Assembly: GCA_035691285.1 (NCBI GenBank)
Contig: DASSJI010000090.1
Span: 1-38,237 of the forward strand
Direction: 5' to 3'
DNA length: 38,237 bases
Origin: DATFEN01 sp035691285
GTDB lineage: Bacteria > Acidobacteriota > Vicinamibacteria > Fen-336
A program made the position numbers and the translations under genes. Below are positions 27,826-36,320 of this stretch, piece by piece (the first letter of the stretch is position 1; each line of letters begins with the position of its first letter). Below the pieces are notes generated by a model. The model made no database searches. It saw only the letters and a list, made by a program, of their open reading frames with translations, and was not told where the DNA came from.

Positions 27826-28295
27826 CCCTTCTCCCTTCCCACGGGGATGACCACCTCGCGCCCGCGGCGATCCTTGACCCGGGGCAGCGTGATCGTGAGG
27901 AGGCCGCCCTCGAGGACCGCCTGCGCCCCGCGCAGGTCCACGGCGAGATCCAGCGGGATCACGCGCCGGAAGCGGCCCTGGGGCCGCTCCATGCACAGGA
28001 ACGCGGCAGCGCCGGCGGCGGGGCGCCGCTCGCGGCGCTCGCCGCTGATCACGAGGGTCTGGTCGCGGCAGGCGATGCGCAGGGCCTCGGGGCCGATCCC
28101 GGGGCACTCGAGGATCACGACCAGGTTGCCCGAGCACTCGTAGACGTCGGCGCTGGGCTGCCAGCCTGCGGGCGACACCGGCCGCTCCGCGCGCTCGGCC
28201 TCGGTCAGCCGCTCGAAGAGCTGGTTCACCTCTCGCTGGAGCAGCAGCAGCTCCGAGAGGGGCGTACGCGGCGGCGCCTTCCGGACGAGTGGCAT
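27822..28295 (-). CDS. Small heat-shock protein, Hsp20/alpha-crystallin family
   Basis: A 157-residue chaperone that holds unfolding proteins. The alpha-crystallin domain occupies about residues 45-150: 'SADVYECSGNLVVILECPG', 'LVISGERRER', 'GRFRRVIPLD' and 'GGLLTITLPR', the usual strand pattern with the Gly-x-Leu motif. The ATG overlaps the stop of the upstream phosphatase gene by one base (TGATG), and its own stop overlaps the Lon start, so all three are translationally linked. This is unusual for hsp20 genes, which are often preceded by a ROSE or CIRCE element; none is seen. Confidence 0.92.
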
Positions 28296-29932
28296 CAGGC
28301 GAGGCGCTTCAGGACGATCAGGGTGCGGTCGTCCATCGCGCGGGCACCGGCCGCGTACTCCTCGAGGGCGCGGAGGATCTCCGCCTCGAGCCCGGCGGCG
28401 CTCAGCGCGCGGCCCCTCCTCACCACCTCGACCAGCCGGGCCACGCCGAACTCCTCCTCGGTGCCGTTCCAGGTCTCGCTGACGCCGTCGGAGAAGACGA
28501 CCAGGGTGTCGCCCGGTCCCAGCTCGACGCTCGCGGCGGAATAGGGGACCGCCTCGAACATGCCCAGCACCATCCCGCCCTCCTCGAGCTCCTTGACCTC
28601 CTCGGAGGCCCGCACCAGGATCGGCGGGTTCTGGCCCGCGTTCACGTACGTCAGCTGGCCCGTCGCGGGATCCAGGCGGGCCATGAAGAACGTGACGTAC
28701 TTGCCCTCGGTGACGTTCTGGCACACCGTGCGGTTGATGCGGGCCATGGCCTCGGCCGGCTCGAACTCGGTCCAGTGGGCGCGCACCGCCGCGCGCAGCA
28801 CCGTCATCAGCAGGGCCGCTCCCGTGCCCTTGCCCGAGACGTCGCCCAGGGCCAGGTGCAGCTTGCCGCTCTCGCAGATGAAGTCGTAGTAGTCGCCGCC
28901 CACCGTGCGGCAGGGCCGGTTCGATCCGCAGATCTCGTACCCCTTCACGGTCGGCGCCACCGAGGGGAGCAGGCGCCTCTGGATCTCGGCGGCCTTGCGC
29001 ATCTCGTCCTCGAGCTGCCGCTTCACCAGGCTCTCCTCGAGGAGCCGGGCGTTCTCGATCTTGGCGGCCGCCACGTTGGCGAGCGCCGTGATGACCCGGA
29101 GGTCGTCATCCGAGAAGGAGTGCGAGCGCTGCAGCGAGTCCATGTAGACGAGGCCGATCGGGTCCCGGTCGACGATCTCGCCGGCATACCACAGGGGGGC
29201 GACGAGCGCGGAGCGGATGCCGCTCGACAGGATGCTGTCCTGGGTCCGGAAGGCGGCGTCCTCGAGGAGGTTGGGCAGGATCAGGGACACCTTCTGCTCG
29301 ATGGCCCGGCGGGCGATGGAGCGGCTGACCCGAGTGATCGGGTTGCCGATGCGGCTGCGTGAGGCCTTGATGACGGGCTGCCGGGTCGGGCCCTCCAGCA
29401 GCAGGATCGCCGCCCGCTCGGCGGGCACCGCGTCGAAGAGGAGCTGCAGCACGCGGTCGAACAGCTCCGGGAGCGGCTTGTGCTCGAGCAGGCTCTCCGC
29501 CGCCCCGCTCAGGATCTGCAGCAGGCGGTTCTGGCGGACCAGATCGCTGGGATCGACGACCGGCTTGGTCTTGACGTCGCTCAGCTCCCGGGCCGAGAAC
29601 ACGCGGGTGCCGATCGGCTCGAACTCCTCGGGCTCGTCGACCGACAGCGCATGGAAGGTGAGGGTGTGCTCGCCCAGCGTGATCACGTCGCCCGTGCGCA
29701 GCCGCTCCTGAGCCGCGATGCGCGAGCCGTTCAGTAGCGTGCCGTTCTTGCTGCCGAGGTCCTTGAGGGAGAAGCCCTCGCCGTCCCTGTGGATCTCCGC
29801 GTGATGCCGGGACAGCCACTGGTCGGGGAGGAAGATGTCGTTCTCGCGCGAGCGGCCGATCGTCACGCGATCCTTGTTCAGCGGAAAGCGATGCGACGCG
29901 CCGTCGTTGCTCTGGATCGTGATCTCGGGCAT
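28295..29932 (-). CDS. FHA-GAF-PP2C (SpoIIE/RsbU-type) serine phosphatase
   Basis: A 545-residue soluble signalling protein. The FHA domain (1-95) has the phosphothreonine-binding 'IGRSRENDIFL', 'SRHHAEI' and 'GSKNGTLLNG'. The GAF domain (about 140-300) ends with 'ALANVAAAKIENARLLEES'. A helical linker 'EIQRRLLPS' (316-324) leads to a SpoIIE-type PP2C domain (about 325-545) with metal Asp in 'GGDYYD' (345-350), 'GDVSGKG' (363-369), 'FSDGVSE' and 'MDDRTLIVL'. Such phosphatases dephosphorylate anti-anti-sigma factors in partner-switching stress pathways, but no anti-sigma or STAS gene is adjacent. It is the first gene of the phosphatase/Hsp20/Lon operon and starts 10 bases after a TAGAAT box. 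Confidence 0.92.
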   Translation of the reverse strand: MPEITIQSNDGASHRFPLNKDRVTIGRSRENDIFLPDQWLSRHHAEIHRDGEGFSLKDLGSKNGTLLNGSRIAAQERLRTGDVITLGEHTLTFHALSVDEPEEFEPIGTRVFSARELSDVKTKPVVDPSDLVRQNRLLQILSGAAESLLEHKPLPELFDRVLQLLFDAVPAERAAILLLEGPTRQPVIKASRSRIGNPITRVSRSIARRAIEQKVSLILPNLLEDAAFRTQDSILSSGIRSALVAPLWYAGEIVDRDPIGLVYMDSLQRSHSFSDDDLRVITALANVAAAKIENARLLEESLVKRQLEDEMRKAAEIQRRLLPSVAPTVKGYEICGSNRPCRTVGGDYYDFICESGKLHLALGDVSGKGTGAALLMTVLRAAVRAHWTEFEPAEAMARINRTVCQNVTEGKYVTFFMARLDPATGQLTYVNAGQNPPILVRASEEVKELEEGGMVLGMFEAVPYSAASVELGPGDTLVVFSDGVSETWNGTEEEFGVARLVEVVRRGRALSAAGLEAEILRALEEYAAGARAMDDRTLIVLKRLA

Positions 29933-29942
29933 CGAACGCCCG

Positions 29943-29948
29943 ATTCTA
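29943..29948 (-). promoter_or_regulatory. Candidate -10 TAGAAT of the phosphatase/hsp20/lon operon
   Basis: Minus-strand TAGAAT ends 10 bases before ATG 29932; no clear -35 and no heat-shock-type promoter is visible. The spacing implies a leaderless or nearly leaderless operon transcript. Confidence 0.4.
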
Positions 29949-30030
29949 CCTCCGGGGAGCCAGCCGGGATTGATGTGGCTGCTGATCGCCGCTGCCTCGC
30001 AGGGGCGGCGGCCCTGGGGGCCGGCGCGCT

Positions 30031-30060
30031 CGCCCTGGCGGAGCTCCGGCCGCCAGGGCG
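30031..30060 (-). terminator. Strong GC hairpin after the small secreted-protein gene
   Basis: A perfect 11-base stem (CGCCCTGGCGG at 30031-30041, CCGCCAGGGCG at 30050-30060) with an 8-base loop lies 16 bases beyond the stop of the 30077-30580 gene. No U-tract follows in either direction. Position and strength suit a terminator insulating the phosphatase/hsp20/lon operon. Confidence 0.5.
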
Positions 30061-30076
30061 CTGACGCGACCGTACC

Positions 30077-30580
30077 TCAGTCGATGAGCGGGATGCCTTC
30101 CGCCAGCTCGAGGGCCGTCAGGAGGTCGATGCGGTTCTGCACCATGAAGAAGCGCGCGACGGTCTTGCCGGGCAGCGCCTTCTGCAGCTCCTGCATGAAC
30201 TGCTTCTTCGCCGCGAGGCTCTTCTCCTCGATGCCGATCGCCTTAACCATCAGCTCCTGGGCCCGGCTGTCGGTCACGGGGCCGGCGTTGTAGCTCGTGG
30301 CGTAGGCCTTGATGAGGGCCAGCTTCTCGTCGCCGATCGCCTTGCGCTGCTGCTCGAAGTTCTTGTAGAGCGGCCAGAACTTGGCGGCCTCGTCTCCCGT
30401 GAAGCGCATGCTGGCGGTGATGATCGTGTTGATGTCGGCGCGAGCGTCCTTGCGGAGCTGCTCGATGGCCGCGTCGGTCGCGGCCTCGTCCGAGGCCGGC
30501 TTCGCCGCCGTCTGCGCGAAAGCGGAGCCCGCGAGCGCGAGGACCGCGAGCAGTGTGACGCCACTCCTGAACCGTGTCAT
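30077..30580 (-). CDS. Small helical secreted protein (Spy/CpxP-like, function unknown)
   Basis: A 167-residue protein with a clear signal peptide ('LLAVLALAGSAFAQ', cleavage about residue 23). The mature part is predominantly helical and charged. 'FTGDEAAKFWPLYKNFEQQ', 'LALIKAYATSYN' and 'LPGKTVARFFMVQNRID' match a widespread hypothetical periplasmic family that resembles Spy/CpxP-type chaperones in composition. The function is unknown. ATG 30580 is preceded by AAGGAG at about 7 bases; an in-frame ATG at 30652 is possible but would put a long non-hydrophobic stretch before the signal peptide. A TATTGT box (30677-30672, minus strand) could be the -10. The gene stands alone and is divergent from the next. 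Confidence 0.75.
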   Translation of the reverse strand: MTRFRSGVTLLAVLALAGSAFAQTAAKPASDEAATDAAIEQLRKDARADINTIITASMRFTGDEAAKFWPLYKNFEQQRKAIGDEKLALIKAYATSYNAGPVTDSRAQELMVKAIGIEEKSLAAKKQFMQELQKALPGKTVARFFMVQNRIDLLTALELAEGIPLID

Positions 30581-30712
30581 GTCTCTCTCCTTCTTGACGC
30601 TGTAGCCGCAGGCCTCGAGGCGCGCGCCCCAGGCCTTCTTGAACGTGTCCATCGGCCCCGTCGGGTCCGCGACAATACCAGCCGAAGCGGCCGGCGTCCA
30701 TGGGAGCTTCGT

Positions 30713-30738
30713 CCCAGGGGCCGGTCCTGGGGTATAAC
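30713..30738 (+). promoter_or_regulatory. Candidate operator palindrome and -10 before the gene at 30775
   Basis: TATAAC (30733-30738) may be the -10. Directly upstream CCCAGG (30713-30718) and CCTGGG (30726-30731) form an inverted repeat where a -35 would be, suggesting control by a DNA-binding protein rather than a constitutive promoter. Confidence 0.3.
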
Positions 30739-30774
30739 CTGCTTTCGAGTCGAAGTCGAAAAGGAGATGTGCTC

Positions 30775-31314
30775 ATGTTGACTCGCAGCGCGATCCTCTT
30801 CTTGCTGCTGGCGGGAACGATGGCCCAGGAGCAGGCGCCGGCGCCCTCGCCGACGCCGCTGGCGATGGTCTACGAGAAGGTGCCGGGCGTGGAGCTTCGC
30901 TTCGTGAACTACCGCTGGCGCCCGGAGATCTTCGAGCCCATGGTCTCGGGGGGGCCGGGGCCCGTGGAGTCGAAGCGGCCCTGGGCCTTCGCGCGGCTCG
31001 TCAACGACGTGCCGCTCAAGCTCGGATCGCGCACGCTGCCGGTCGGCCACGGGGTCATCGTCTTCAATCCCAACCTCGACGGCCGGGGCATGACCCTCGA
31101 GGTTCGCAACATCGACATGCGGCGGATCCTCGACTTCAACGTCATCCAGGTGCCCCCGCCCGGCGACGTCTACTACAAGGGCATCTTGAACATGGAGACG
31201 GCCCCGGAGATCGAGCCGCGCATGGTCATGACGCTCACCGAGGAGGCGGGCAGGATCGTCCTCCGCTTCCGCTACGGGAACCATCGCTTCGCCTGGGATT
31301 TCGCGCGGAGCTGA
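30775..31314 (+). CDS. Secreted protein of unknown function
   Basis: A 179-residue protein with a short signal peptide ('AILFLLLAGTMAQ', cleavage about residue 18). The mature part is beta-rich, without Cys, and contains 'GSRTLPVGHGVIVFNPN' and a C-terminal 'IVLRFRYGNHRFAWDFA'. The layout faintly recalls DUF2911-like proteins, but I do not recognise the family with confidence. ATG 30775 follows AAGGAG (30761-30766) at 8 bases. It is divergent from the helical secreted protein and ends 12 bases before the convergent surface-protein gene. Confidence 0.7.
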   Translation: MLTRSAILFLLLAGTMAQEQAPAPSPTPLAMVYEKVPGVELRFVNYRWRPEIFEPMVSGGPGPVESKRPWAFARLVNDVPLKLGSRTLPVGHGVIVFNPNLDGRGMTLEVRNIDMRRILDFNVIQVPPPGDVYYKGILNMETAPEIEPRMVMTLTEEAGRIVLRFRYGNHRFAWDFARS

Positions 31315-31325
31315 TCCGCAGGCCT

Positions 31326-33752
31326 CTAGCGCCGCCGCCCCCCGCCCGCACGCATCCCGCCGCCGGCGCTCCGATAGCCGGCCCCGTAGCCCGAGGCGCG
31401 GCTGTGATCGTAGCCCTGGACGCGCGTCTCACCGCTCGACCGGGCGGACCGTTGGCTCTCGAGGCTGCCGGCGCGGGAGCTGTCGACGCTGCTCCAGCCG
31501 CCGTCCGTCCGCTGCTCCCAGCCGCCGCCCTCGGTGCGCCTGTACACGTTGCCGTCCTGGCCGGCGTAGACGTCGTCGCCGAAGCGCGCGACGCCGCCCT
31601 GCTCGCCGCGTACGTAGCCTGCGGAGCCCTGGGCGCCCGTGTACACGTTGCCGCCCGTGACGCGTCCGGCGCTCACCGTGTTGCCGGTCCGCGTGTTCGT
31701 CACGCTGCCGCGGGCGCCGTAGGCGTAACCGCCGGTGTACACGTTGCCCACGGCCGAGCGCTGTCCCGCCGCGAGGTTGCCCGTGCGCGAGTTGTAGGAC
31801 ATCCCCGCGGAGTTGCGCCAGGCGTTCCCGGTCCAGGCGTCGTACCCGCCGGAGCGGCGCGTGACCGCGCTCGTCGAGCCCCAGCGGTGATACACGTTTC
31901 CGGTCGTGGCGGCCCAGCCGCCCGGGCCCCACACGGCGCCGCCGCCCCAGGGACCCCAGGCCGCGCCGCCCCAGTACGGAGGCCGGTAGTACGGATAGGG
32001 ATAGTAGTAGCCCCAGCCGACGGGCCCCCACCACGGGTAGCAGCCCCAGCCCCAGCCCACGGTCACCGAGCCCCAGGCCCAGCCGAAGCCGAAGCCGTAG
32101 GTCCAGCCGGTCCACGGCGTGTACGTGATCGCGGTGCCGAAGCCGTAGGTGAGCGGCGGACCGTACCACACGGACCCGACGTAGGGCGCGTAGTAGTAGC
32201 CGGTTCCGTAGACGACCGTGCCGCTCTGCACGGCGGTGCCGTAGTAGCCCGACGTGTAGCCCACGTAGACCGTGTCCTCGGTCGAGTCGTACACCCGGAC
32301 GTACGTGACGTAGTGCACCGGCGAGCTGGGAGGGATCGAGTAGATCGCCGAGGGGACGGACGCGGCGAGCTGCCAGGGGCCGTTGACGGACGTCGCGGTG
32401 AACCAGACGCCGTTCTGGACCGCGTAGAAGGAGGTCGCGCCGACCTGGATGATCGGCGTCGCGGAGTTCACCACGTAGTGCAGGGCGGTGCCCTCGATGG
32501 GCTCGAGCTTCGGCTCGCCGTCGAACTTCGGCGGGTCGATCTTCGCCTCGCTCCGCTTCACCGCGGCCGTCTCGGGAATGCTGTTCGCGATCAGCGCCTC
32601 CTTGGCCTGCGCCGTCCCGGCCACCGAGGCCTTCACGTTCTCCTTGGGGCTGTCGTCGGGGATCTTCGCGAAGTCCTTCGGCAGGGCGTTGCTCGCCACG
32701 AAGGTCCAGGGCCCATCCGGGCCGGCGGCGCGGAACCAGCGGCCCGAGATCAGCGCGTAGGTCATCTGGTCCTCGAGCTGCCGGAACACGTGGCCCTTGG
32801 TGTTCTCCACGAAGAGGAGCTGGGTGCCCTCGATCGGCACGTACTTCGGCGCGCCCTCGGTCACGATCAGCTCCGTCGGCGCCGTGGCCACGAGGATCGC
32901 CGGAGGGCTGCCCTTCTTGAGCGAGGGCAGCGTCTTGGCATCGTTCGGGTTGCCGCCCGGCAGCAGATCGACCTGGCCCGAGGCCTTCGCGTCCTCCAGA
33001 GCCCGCTTGAGGTCCTTCGACGGCTTCTTCTCGACCGCCCAGGGGCCTTCGACCGCGGGCGCCTCCATCCAGCCGTCGAACAGCCGGAGGTAGTGGATCC
33101 CCTTCTTTTCCTTCACGAGGAGGACGCGAGTGTTGATGACGCGCTCGAGCTTGGTGTCCGGGATCGGCCGGTAGGCGGGGCCGCCGTCGACGTAGACCAG
33201 GATGGTCGGCTTCTCGGCGAAGACGATCCTGGGCGGATCGTTGCGGAGCTCGAGCGCCCGGATCGCCTTGTCCGCCTCGGTGACCTCCAACATCGCGGCC
33301 AGCCGGTCGAGGGCGAGCTCGCGTGCCTGCGGCGTCACCTCCTTCCGCATGACCTCGAGCCAGGCCTTCTCCTTGTCCGGCGCCGACGGGAAGGCCGTCT
33401 TCAAGAACTGCCGATCGTGGAAGCTCACGAGCCGCGTCTCGCGATCGACCACGGTCCGCGCGGTGCCCCAGACGACGCCGAAGACGGCCTCGGCGCCTTC
33501 CTTCTCGGCGAGGGACACCGCGGCCCGGAACTCGAGCTTGTGGCCGTCCCAGGCGTCGAGCTGTGGCTGGTACAGCGTCAGCACGCCGGCCGAGGTCTTC
33601 ACGACACGCGGCCAGCCGCCGTCCACCGACGGGGGCGCTTCGGCCGTCGGCTTCGGCGCCTGGGCCGCGACGGGGAACGCAGTGAGGAACGCCAGCAGCA
33701 AGGCCAGCCGACGGGACGGCTCGCGCTCGAAATCACGCAGGGACGGACGCAT
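31326..33752 (-). CDS. Large Gly/Tyr/Trp-rich surface-type protein ('carbohydrate-binding family V/XII' type)
   Basis: An 808-residue exported protein. A signal peptide ('LALLLAFLTAFPVAAQA') is followed by a mixed region to about residue 480 with two similar modules built on 'PIPDTKL/PIEGTQL/PIEGTALHYV' and 'W...A.....GPW', each ending in Gly-Pro-Trp. Residues about 505-600 are extremely rich in Gly, Tyr, Trp and Pro. The C-terminus repeats short Gly-Asn-Val-Tyr units ('GNVYHRWG', 'GNVYTGGY', 'GNVYTGAQ', 'GNVYRRTE') and ends in an Arg/Gly tail. The middle ('YVRVYDSTEDTVYVGYTSGY') matches proteins annotated as carbohydrate-binding family V/XII. The role is unknown; cell-surface binding is plausible. 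It starts 20 bases after the kinase-like/Omp85 gene with an AGAGG site. Confidence 0.75.
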   Translation of the reverse strand: MRPSLRDFEREPSRRLALLLAFLTAFPVAAQAPKPTAEAPPSVDGGWPRVVKTSAGVLTLYQPQLDAWDGHKLEFRAAVSLAEKEGAEAVFGVVWGTARTVVDRETRLVSFHDRQFLKTAFPSAPDKEKAWLEVMRKEVTPQARELALDRLAAMLEVTEADKAIRALELRNDPPRIVFAEKPTILVYVDGGPAYRPIPDTKLERVINTRVLLVKEKKGIHYLRLFDGWMEAPAVEGPWAVEKKPSKDLKRALEDAKASGQVDLLPGGNPNDAKTLPSLKKGSPPAILVATAPTELIVTEGAPKYVPIEGTQLLFVENTKGHVFRQLEDQMTYALISGRWFRAAGPDGPWTFVASNALPKDFAKIPDDSPKENVKASVAGTAQAKEALIANSIPETAAVKRSEAKIDPPKFDGEPKLEPIEGTALHYVVNSATPIIQVGATSFYAVQNGVWFTATSVNGPWQLAASVPSAIYSIPPSSPVHYVTYVRVYDSTEDTVYVGYTSGYYGTAVQSGTVVYGTGYYYAPYVGSVWYGPPLTYGFGTAITYTPWTGWTYGFGFGWAWGSVTVGWGWGCYPWWGPVGWGYYYPYPYYRPPYWGGAAWGPWGGGAVWGPGGWAATTGNVYHRWGSTSAVTRRSGGYDAWTGNAWRNSAGMSYNSRTGNLAAGQRSAVGNVYTGGYAYGARGSVTNTRTGNTVSAGRVTGGNVYTGAQGSAGYVRGEQGGVARFGDDVYAGQDGNVYRRTEGGGWEQRTDGGWSSVDSSRAGSLESQRSARSSGETRVQGYDHSRASGYGAGYRSAGGGMRAGGGRRR

Positions 33753-33772
33753 GGACCACCTCTGGAATGAGC

Positions 33773-36280
33773 CTAGAAGGCGTAACCGTACTTGAAATAG
33801 AACTTCAGGCCGCCCTCCTCGGCGGTAGCGAGGGCGGCGTTGAACGTGACGGGCATGCCGATCATCTGCATCAGCAGGCCGCCGCCCCAGCCGTAGTGCC
33901 AGTCGTCGGACTCCTCGTCCTCGAAGTACACGCGGCCCGTGTCGTAGAAGCCGAACACGCCCCAGCGCAGGGGCAGGATCGGGGTCCTGCGCGTGCCGAG
34001 CCAGAAGCGGAGCTCGGTGTTGACGTAGATCGACGCGTCGCCGGCGAACCGCTTGCTGTCGAAGCCGCGGAGGTCGCTGCTGCCTCCGAGCTGGGCGGAC
34101 TCGAACCAGGGGTACTCGCCCCACACCTTCTCTCCGCCCACGCGCAGGGCCAGGATCGCGCGGTTGTTGCCCAGATAACCCGCGAGGCTCCCCTCGACGT
34201 TGCCGAACGCGCTCGTGACGTCCCAAGCCTCCGGGACGTAGCTGCCCTCGGCCTTGAGGCGCACGCCGCTCGTCCTCCTCGGCTTGGCCTGGCTCGCCGC
34301 CTGGGTCGCGACGAGACCCGTCAGCGGCCCCTGGCGTCCCCGGCTGTCGAACTCGAAGCCGCCTCGCACCAGCACCTCGCCGAAGTCGCCGGCTCCGTAA
34401 GGCTGCTGTTGGTTGAGGATCGTGTCGGTGTCGGTCGGCGCGCTCACCCACTTGAGCTCCGGGCCGAGGAAGCCTTCGAAGGTGTGCGAGCTTCCGAAGC
34501 GGAGGCTCGGGAAGAACGAGAAAGTGTCCTGCTGCGTCCGGGACACGTCCTTCTCGGCGTCGGGGGTCTCGTTCCCGAAGCCGAAGAAGTTGACGTGCTC
34601 GATCCCCGACCCGAGCAGGTCCGTCCGGAGCAGGAGCCGCTCGTTCGTCAGCCGGTACTGGCCGGCGTACTGGCCCTTGAACTTCTTCTCTCCGGTGGAG
34701 TACGAGAGCGTCGCCGAGTGCATCGTCTCCCAGGGATACTTCCGGAAGCCCCAGCTCGTGCGCGTGAAGCCCGCTCCGAACAGGAAGTCGATGTCGGGCT
34801 CCCACCAGGCCAGGAAGATGGGCGCCGTCCAGTGGCCGTCGCTGCGTGGCTCGACCCACACGCCGTCGGCGAGCGGCGCCGGGTTGGTCCAGGGCTCCTC
34901 GAGGCGGGCGTCGCCACCCGTGACGGTGTCCTGTCCGGAGCCGCCGACCACGCGCAACGAGATGGATGAGTCGCCGGCCGTCTCGACGCGGTCGTTGCCG
35001 CCGTAGAGATAGAGGTGGACCTCTTCGGTCTCCTTCGGATCGAACCTGCGCCGGTAATGCGGTTCGCCCGCTCCGGCCTGGACGAGGGTCAGCTCGAGAG
35101 AGCCGTCGTCGCCTTTCCGTGCCGTCGCGACCTCGTCGCGATCGGTCCCGCGCACGTCGACGCTCCCGGCCAGGCGCTCGTAGAAGCGGCGGGCGTACTC
35201 GAGGATGCCATCCCGGCGCCCCGCGATCTCGCCGGCGAGTTCCTCGCCGTTCACCGCGCGCCACTCCGGCGGCATGGCGGCGACGGCCTGTTGGATGACC
35301 TCGTTCGTGAGCTGCGCCTGCAGCTCTTTCGCGACCTCTTCGTAAAGGGACCGCTCGACACCGCCCAGCAGCCAGCGGTTCATGTCGGCGCCGTTGTACA
35401 CGAGGCCTTCGATGCGCTTCGGGTACTTCGCCTCGTAGCTCATGAGCTTGGGCTCGATGGTGCGGCCGTAGGCGATCGCGGTGCCCTGGTACTTCGAGAA
35501 CGCCTGGTCGGGGTCTTCGGGCACCGGCTGCCAGAACGGCCGGTCGGGCAGGCGCGCCCAGCGCCACTGGTTTCGATGGCGGTCCCAGTTCCCGACGGTC
35601 AGGTCGAGCAGGCGCGCCTTGAGATACGCCCGGCTGTCCACGCGGTTCTCCGGCCCCTCGAGCCACTTCGCGAACAGCTCCTGGGACGAGATCACCTCGG
35701 TCACGGCCTGGAATCCGGGTGTCGGGTACTCGAAGAACGTGCCCGCCTTGTTGGCGAAGGTGGCCCGGAACTGGCCGAGCGCCGGGTCATCCGGCATCAC
35801 CACCAGGCGCACCTTTGGGTACAGGATCCCGAGCGAGCGCGCAAGGGCCGAGTAGACGACCTCGGCGGCGGGGTGGCTGGCGGCGATCTGGTCCTTGAAG
35901 AGCTTGGCCGTGGCCGTCGTCCGCCACTCGGGGGGCAGCACTCGGGAGGGGTCCTTGTCCAGGCTGCGGAAGGTGTAGCTGCGGCCGTCCGCACCGGTCA
36001 GCGCGAGGCCAGGCGTCTGGAAGCCCCCGACCTGGCGGACCGGCGTCAGGCCGCCGGCCTCCCGGGCCAGATCCAGGACGGGCAGCTCGACCGGGGCCGT
36101 CCACACCGCGCGATATCCGTCGCCGAACCAGAACCTGTGAAGGCCGCCCTTGGCGTACTCGGGCCCGACGGTCATCCGGCGGGTCGTGGAGGAGCCCTCG
36201 GCCTCGTCGAGAGGGCTCGCGAACGCAGCGGTCGCGCTCAGGCACACCGCCGCGAGGGACACGGCCATGATTCGCTTCAC
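33773..36280 (-). CDS. Kinase-like domain fused to Omp85-type outer-membrane beta-barrel
   Basis: An 835-residue outer-membrane protein. The signal peptide (about 1-22, 'SLAAVCLSATAAFA') is followed by a large N-terminal domain (about 30-430). It contains 'VGNWDRHRNQWRW' (about 229-241) and then 'PVPEDPDQAFSK' (252-263). This pair of an Asp-Arg-His catalytic-like loop and an Asp-rich metal site resembles Fam20C/HipA-type kinases. A beta-rich linker (about 400-490) leads to a beta-barrel of about 340 residues with the Omp85 loop-6 motif Arg-Gly-Phe in 'SDLRGFDSKRF' and a C-terminal Phe. The BamA/TamA-like barrel is secure; kinase activity is inferred. GTG 36280 is chosen because TAGACT lies 8 bases upstream. 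It follows the other Omp85 gene by 40 bases. Confidence 0.8.
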   Translation of the reverse strand: MKRIMAVSLAAVCLSATAAFASPLDEAEGSSTTRRMTVGPEYAKGGLHRFWFGDGYRAVWTAPVELPVLDLAREAGGLTPVRQVGGFQTPGLALTGADGRSYTFRSLDKDPSRVLPPEWRTTATAKLFKDQIAASHPAAEVVYSALARSLGILYPKVRLVVMPDDPALGQFRATFANKAGTFFEYPTPGFQAVTEVISSQELFAKWLEGPENRVDSRAYLKARLLDLTVGNWDRHRNQWRWARLPDRPFWQPVPEDPDQAFSKYQGTAIAYGRTIEPKLMSYEAKYPKRIEGLVYNGADMNRWLLGGVERSLYEEVAKELQAQLTNEVIQQAVAAMPPEWRAVNGEELAGEIAGRRDGILEYARRFYERLAGSVDVRGTDRDEVATARKGDDGSLELTLVQAGAGEPHYRRRFDPKETEEVHLYLYGGNDRVETAGDSSISLRVVGGSGQDTVTGGDARLEEPWTNPAPLADGVWVEPRSDGHWTAPIFLAWWEPDIDFLFGAGFTRTSWGFRKYPWETMHSATLSYSTGEKKFKGQYAGQYRLTNERLLLRTDLLGSGIEHVNFFGFGNETPDAEKDVSRTQQDTFSFFPSLRFGSSHTFEGFLGPELKWVSAPTDTDTILNQQQPYGAGDFGEVLVRGGFEFDSRGRQGPLTGLVATQAASQAKPRRTSGVRLKAEGSYVPEAWDVTSAFGNVEGSLAGYLGNNRAILALRVGGEKVWGEYPWFESAQLGGSSDLRGFDSKRFAGDASIYVNTELRFWLGTRRTPILPLRWGVFGFYDTGRVYFEDEESDDWHYGWGGGLLMQMIGMPVTFNAALATAEEGGLKFYFKYGYAF

Positions 36281-36288
36281 GGGCTGGA

Positions 36289-36294
36289 AGTCTA
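36289..36294 (-). promoter_or_regulatory. Candidate -10 TAGACT of the kinase-like/Omp85 gene
   Basis: Minus-strand TAGACT ends 8 bases before GTG 36280; no Shine-Dalgarno sequence is evident. It supports this start over the in-frame GTG at 36301 and ATG at 36268. Confidence 0.4.
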
Positions 36295-36320
36295 CTCCCA
36301 CGGGCGACCGCCCGGCATGC

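Noticed and set aside
29975..30064. A 29-codon plus-strand GTG frame resembling a twin-arginine signal peptide ('DRRCLAGAAALGAGALAL')
   Set aside because: It is very short, has no Shine-Dalgarno sequence, and its second half coincides with the GC hairpin; the resemblance is probably compositional, though a decayed Tat-protein remnant cannot be excluded.
31540..31800. Short repeated DNA motif GTACACGTTGCC
   Set aside because: It is the coding of the repeated Gly-Asn-Val-Tyr units in the surface protein, not an independent DNA repeat or CRISPR. No CRISPR array was seen anywhere in the window.
31326..35666. A 1446-codon minus-strand frame
   Set aside because: The N-terminal 638 codons overlap the Omp85 fusion gene in another frame and are low-complexity. 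The real gene starts at 33752, with a signal peptide and ribosome-binding site.
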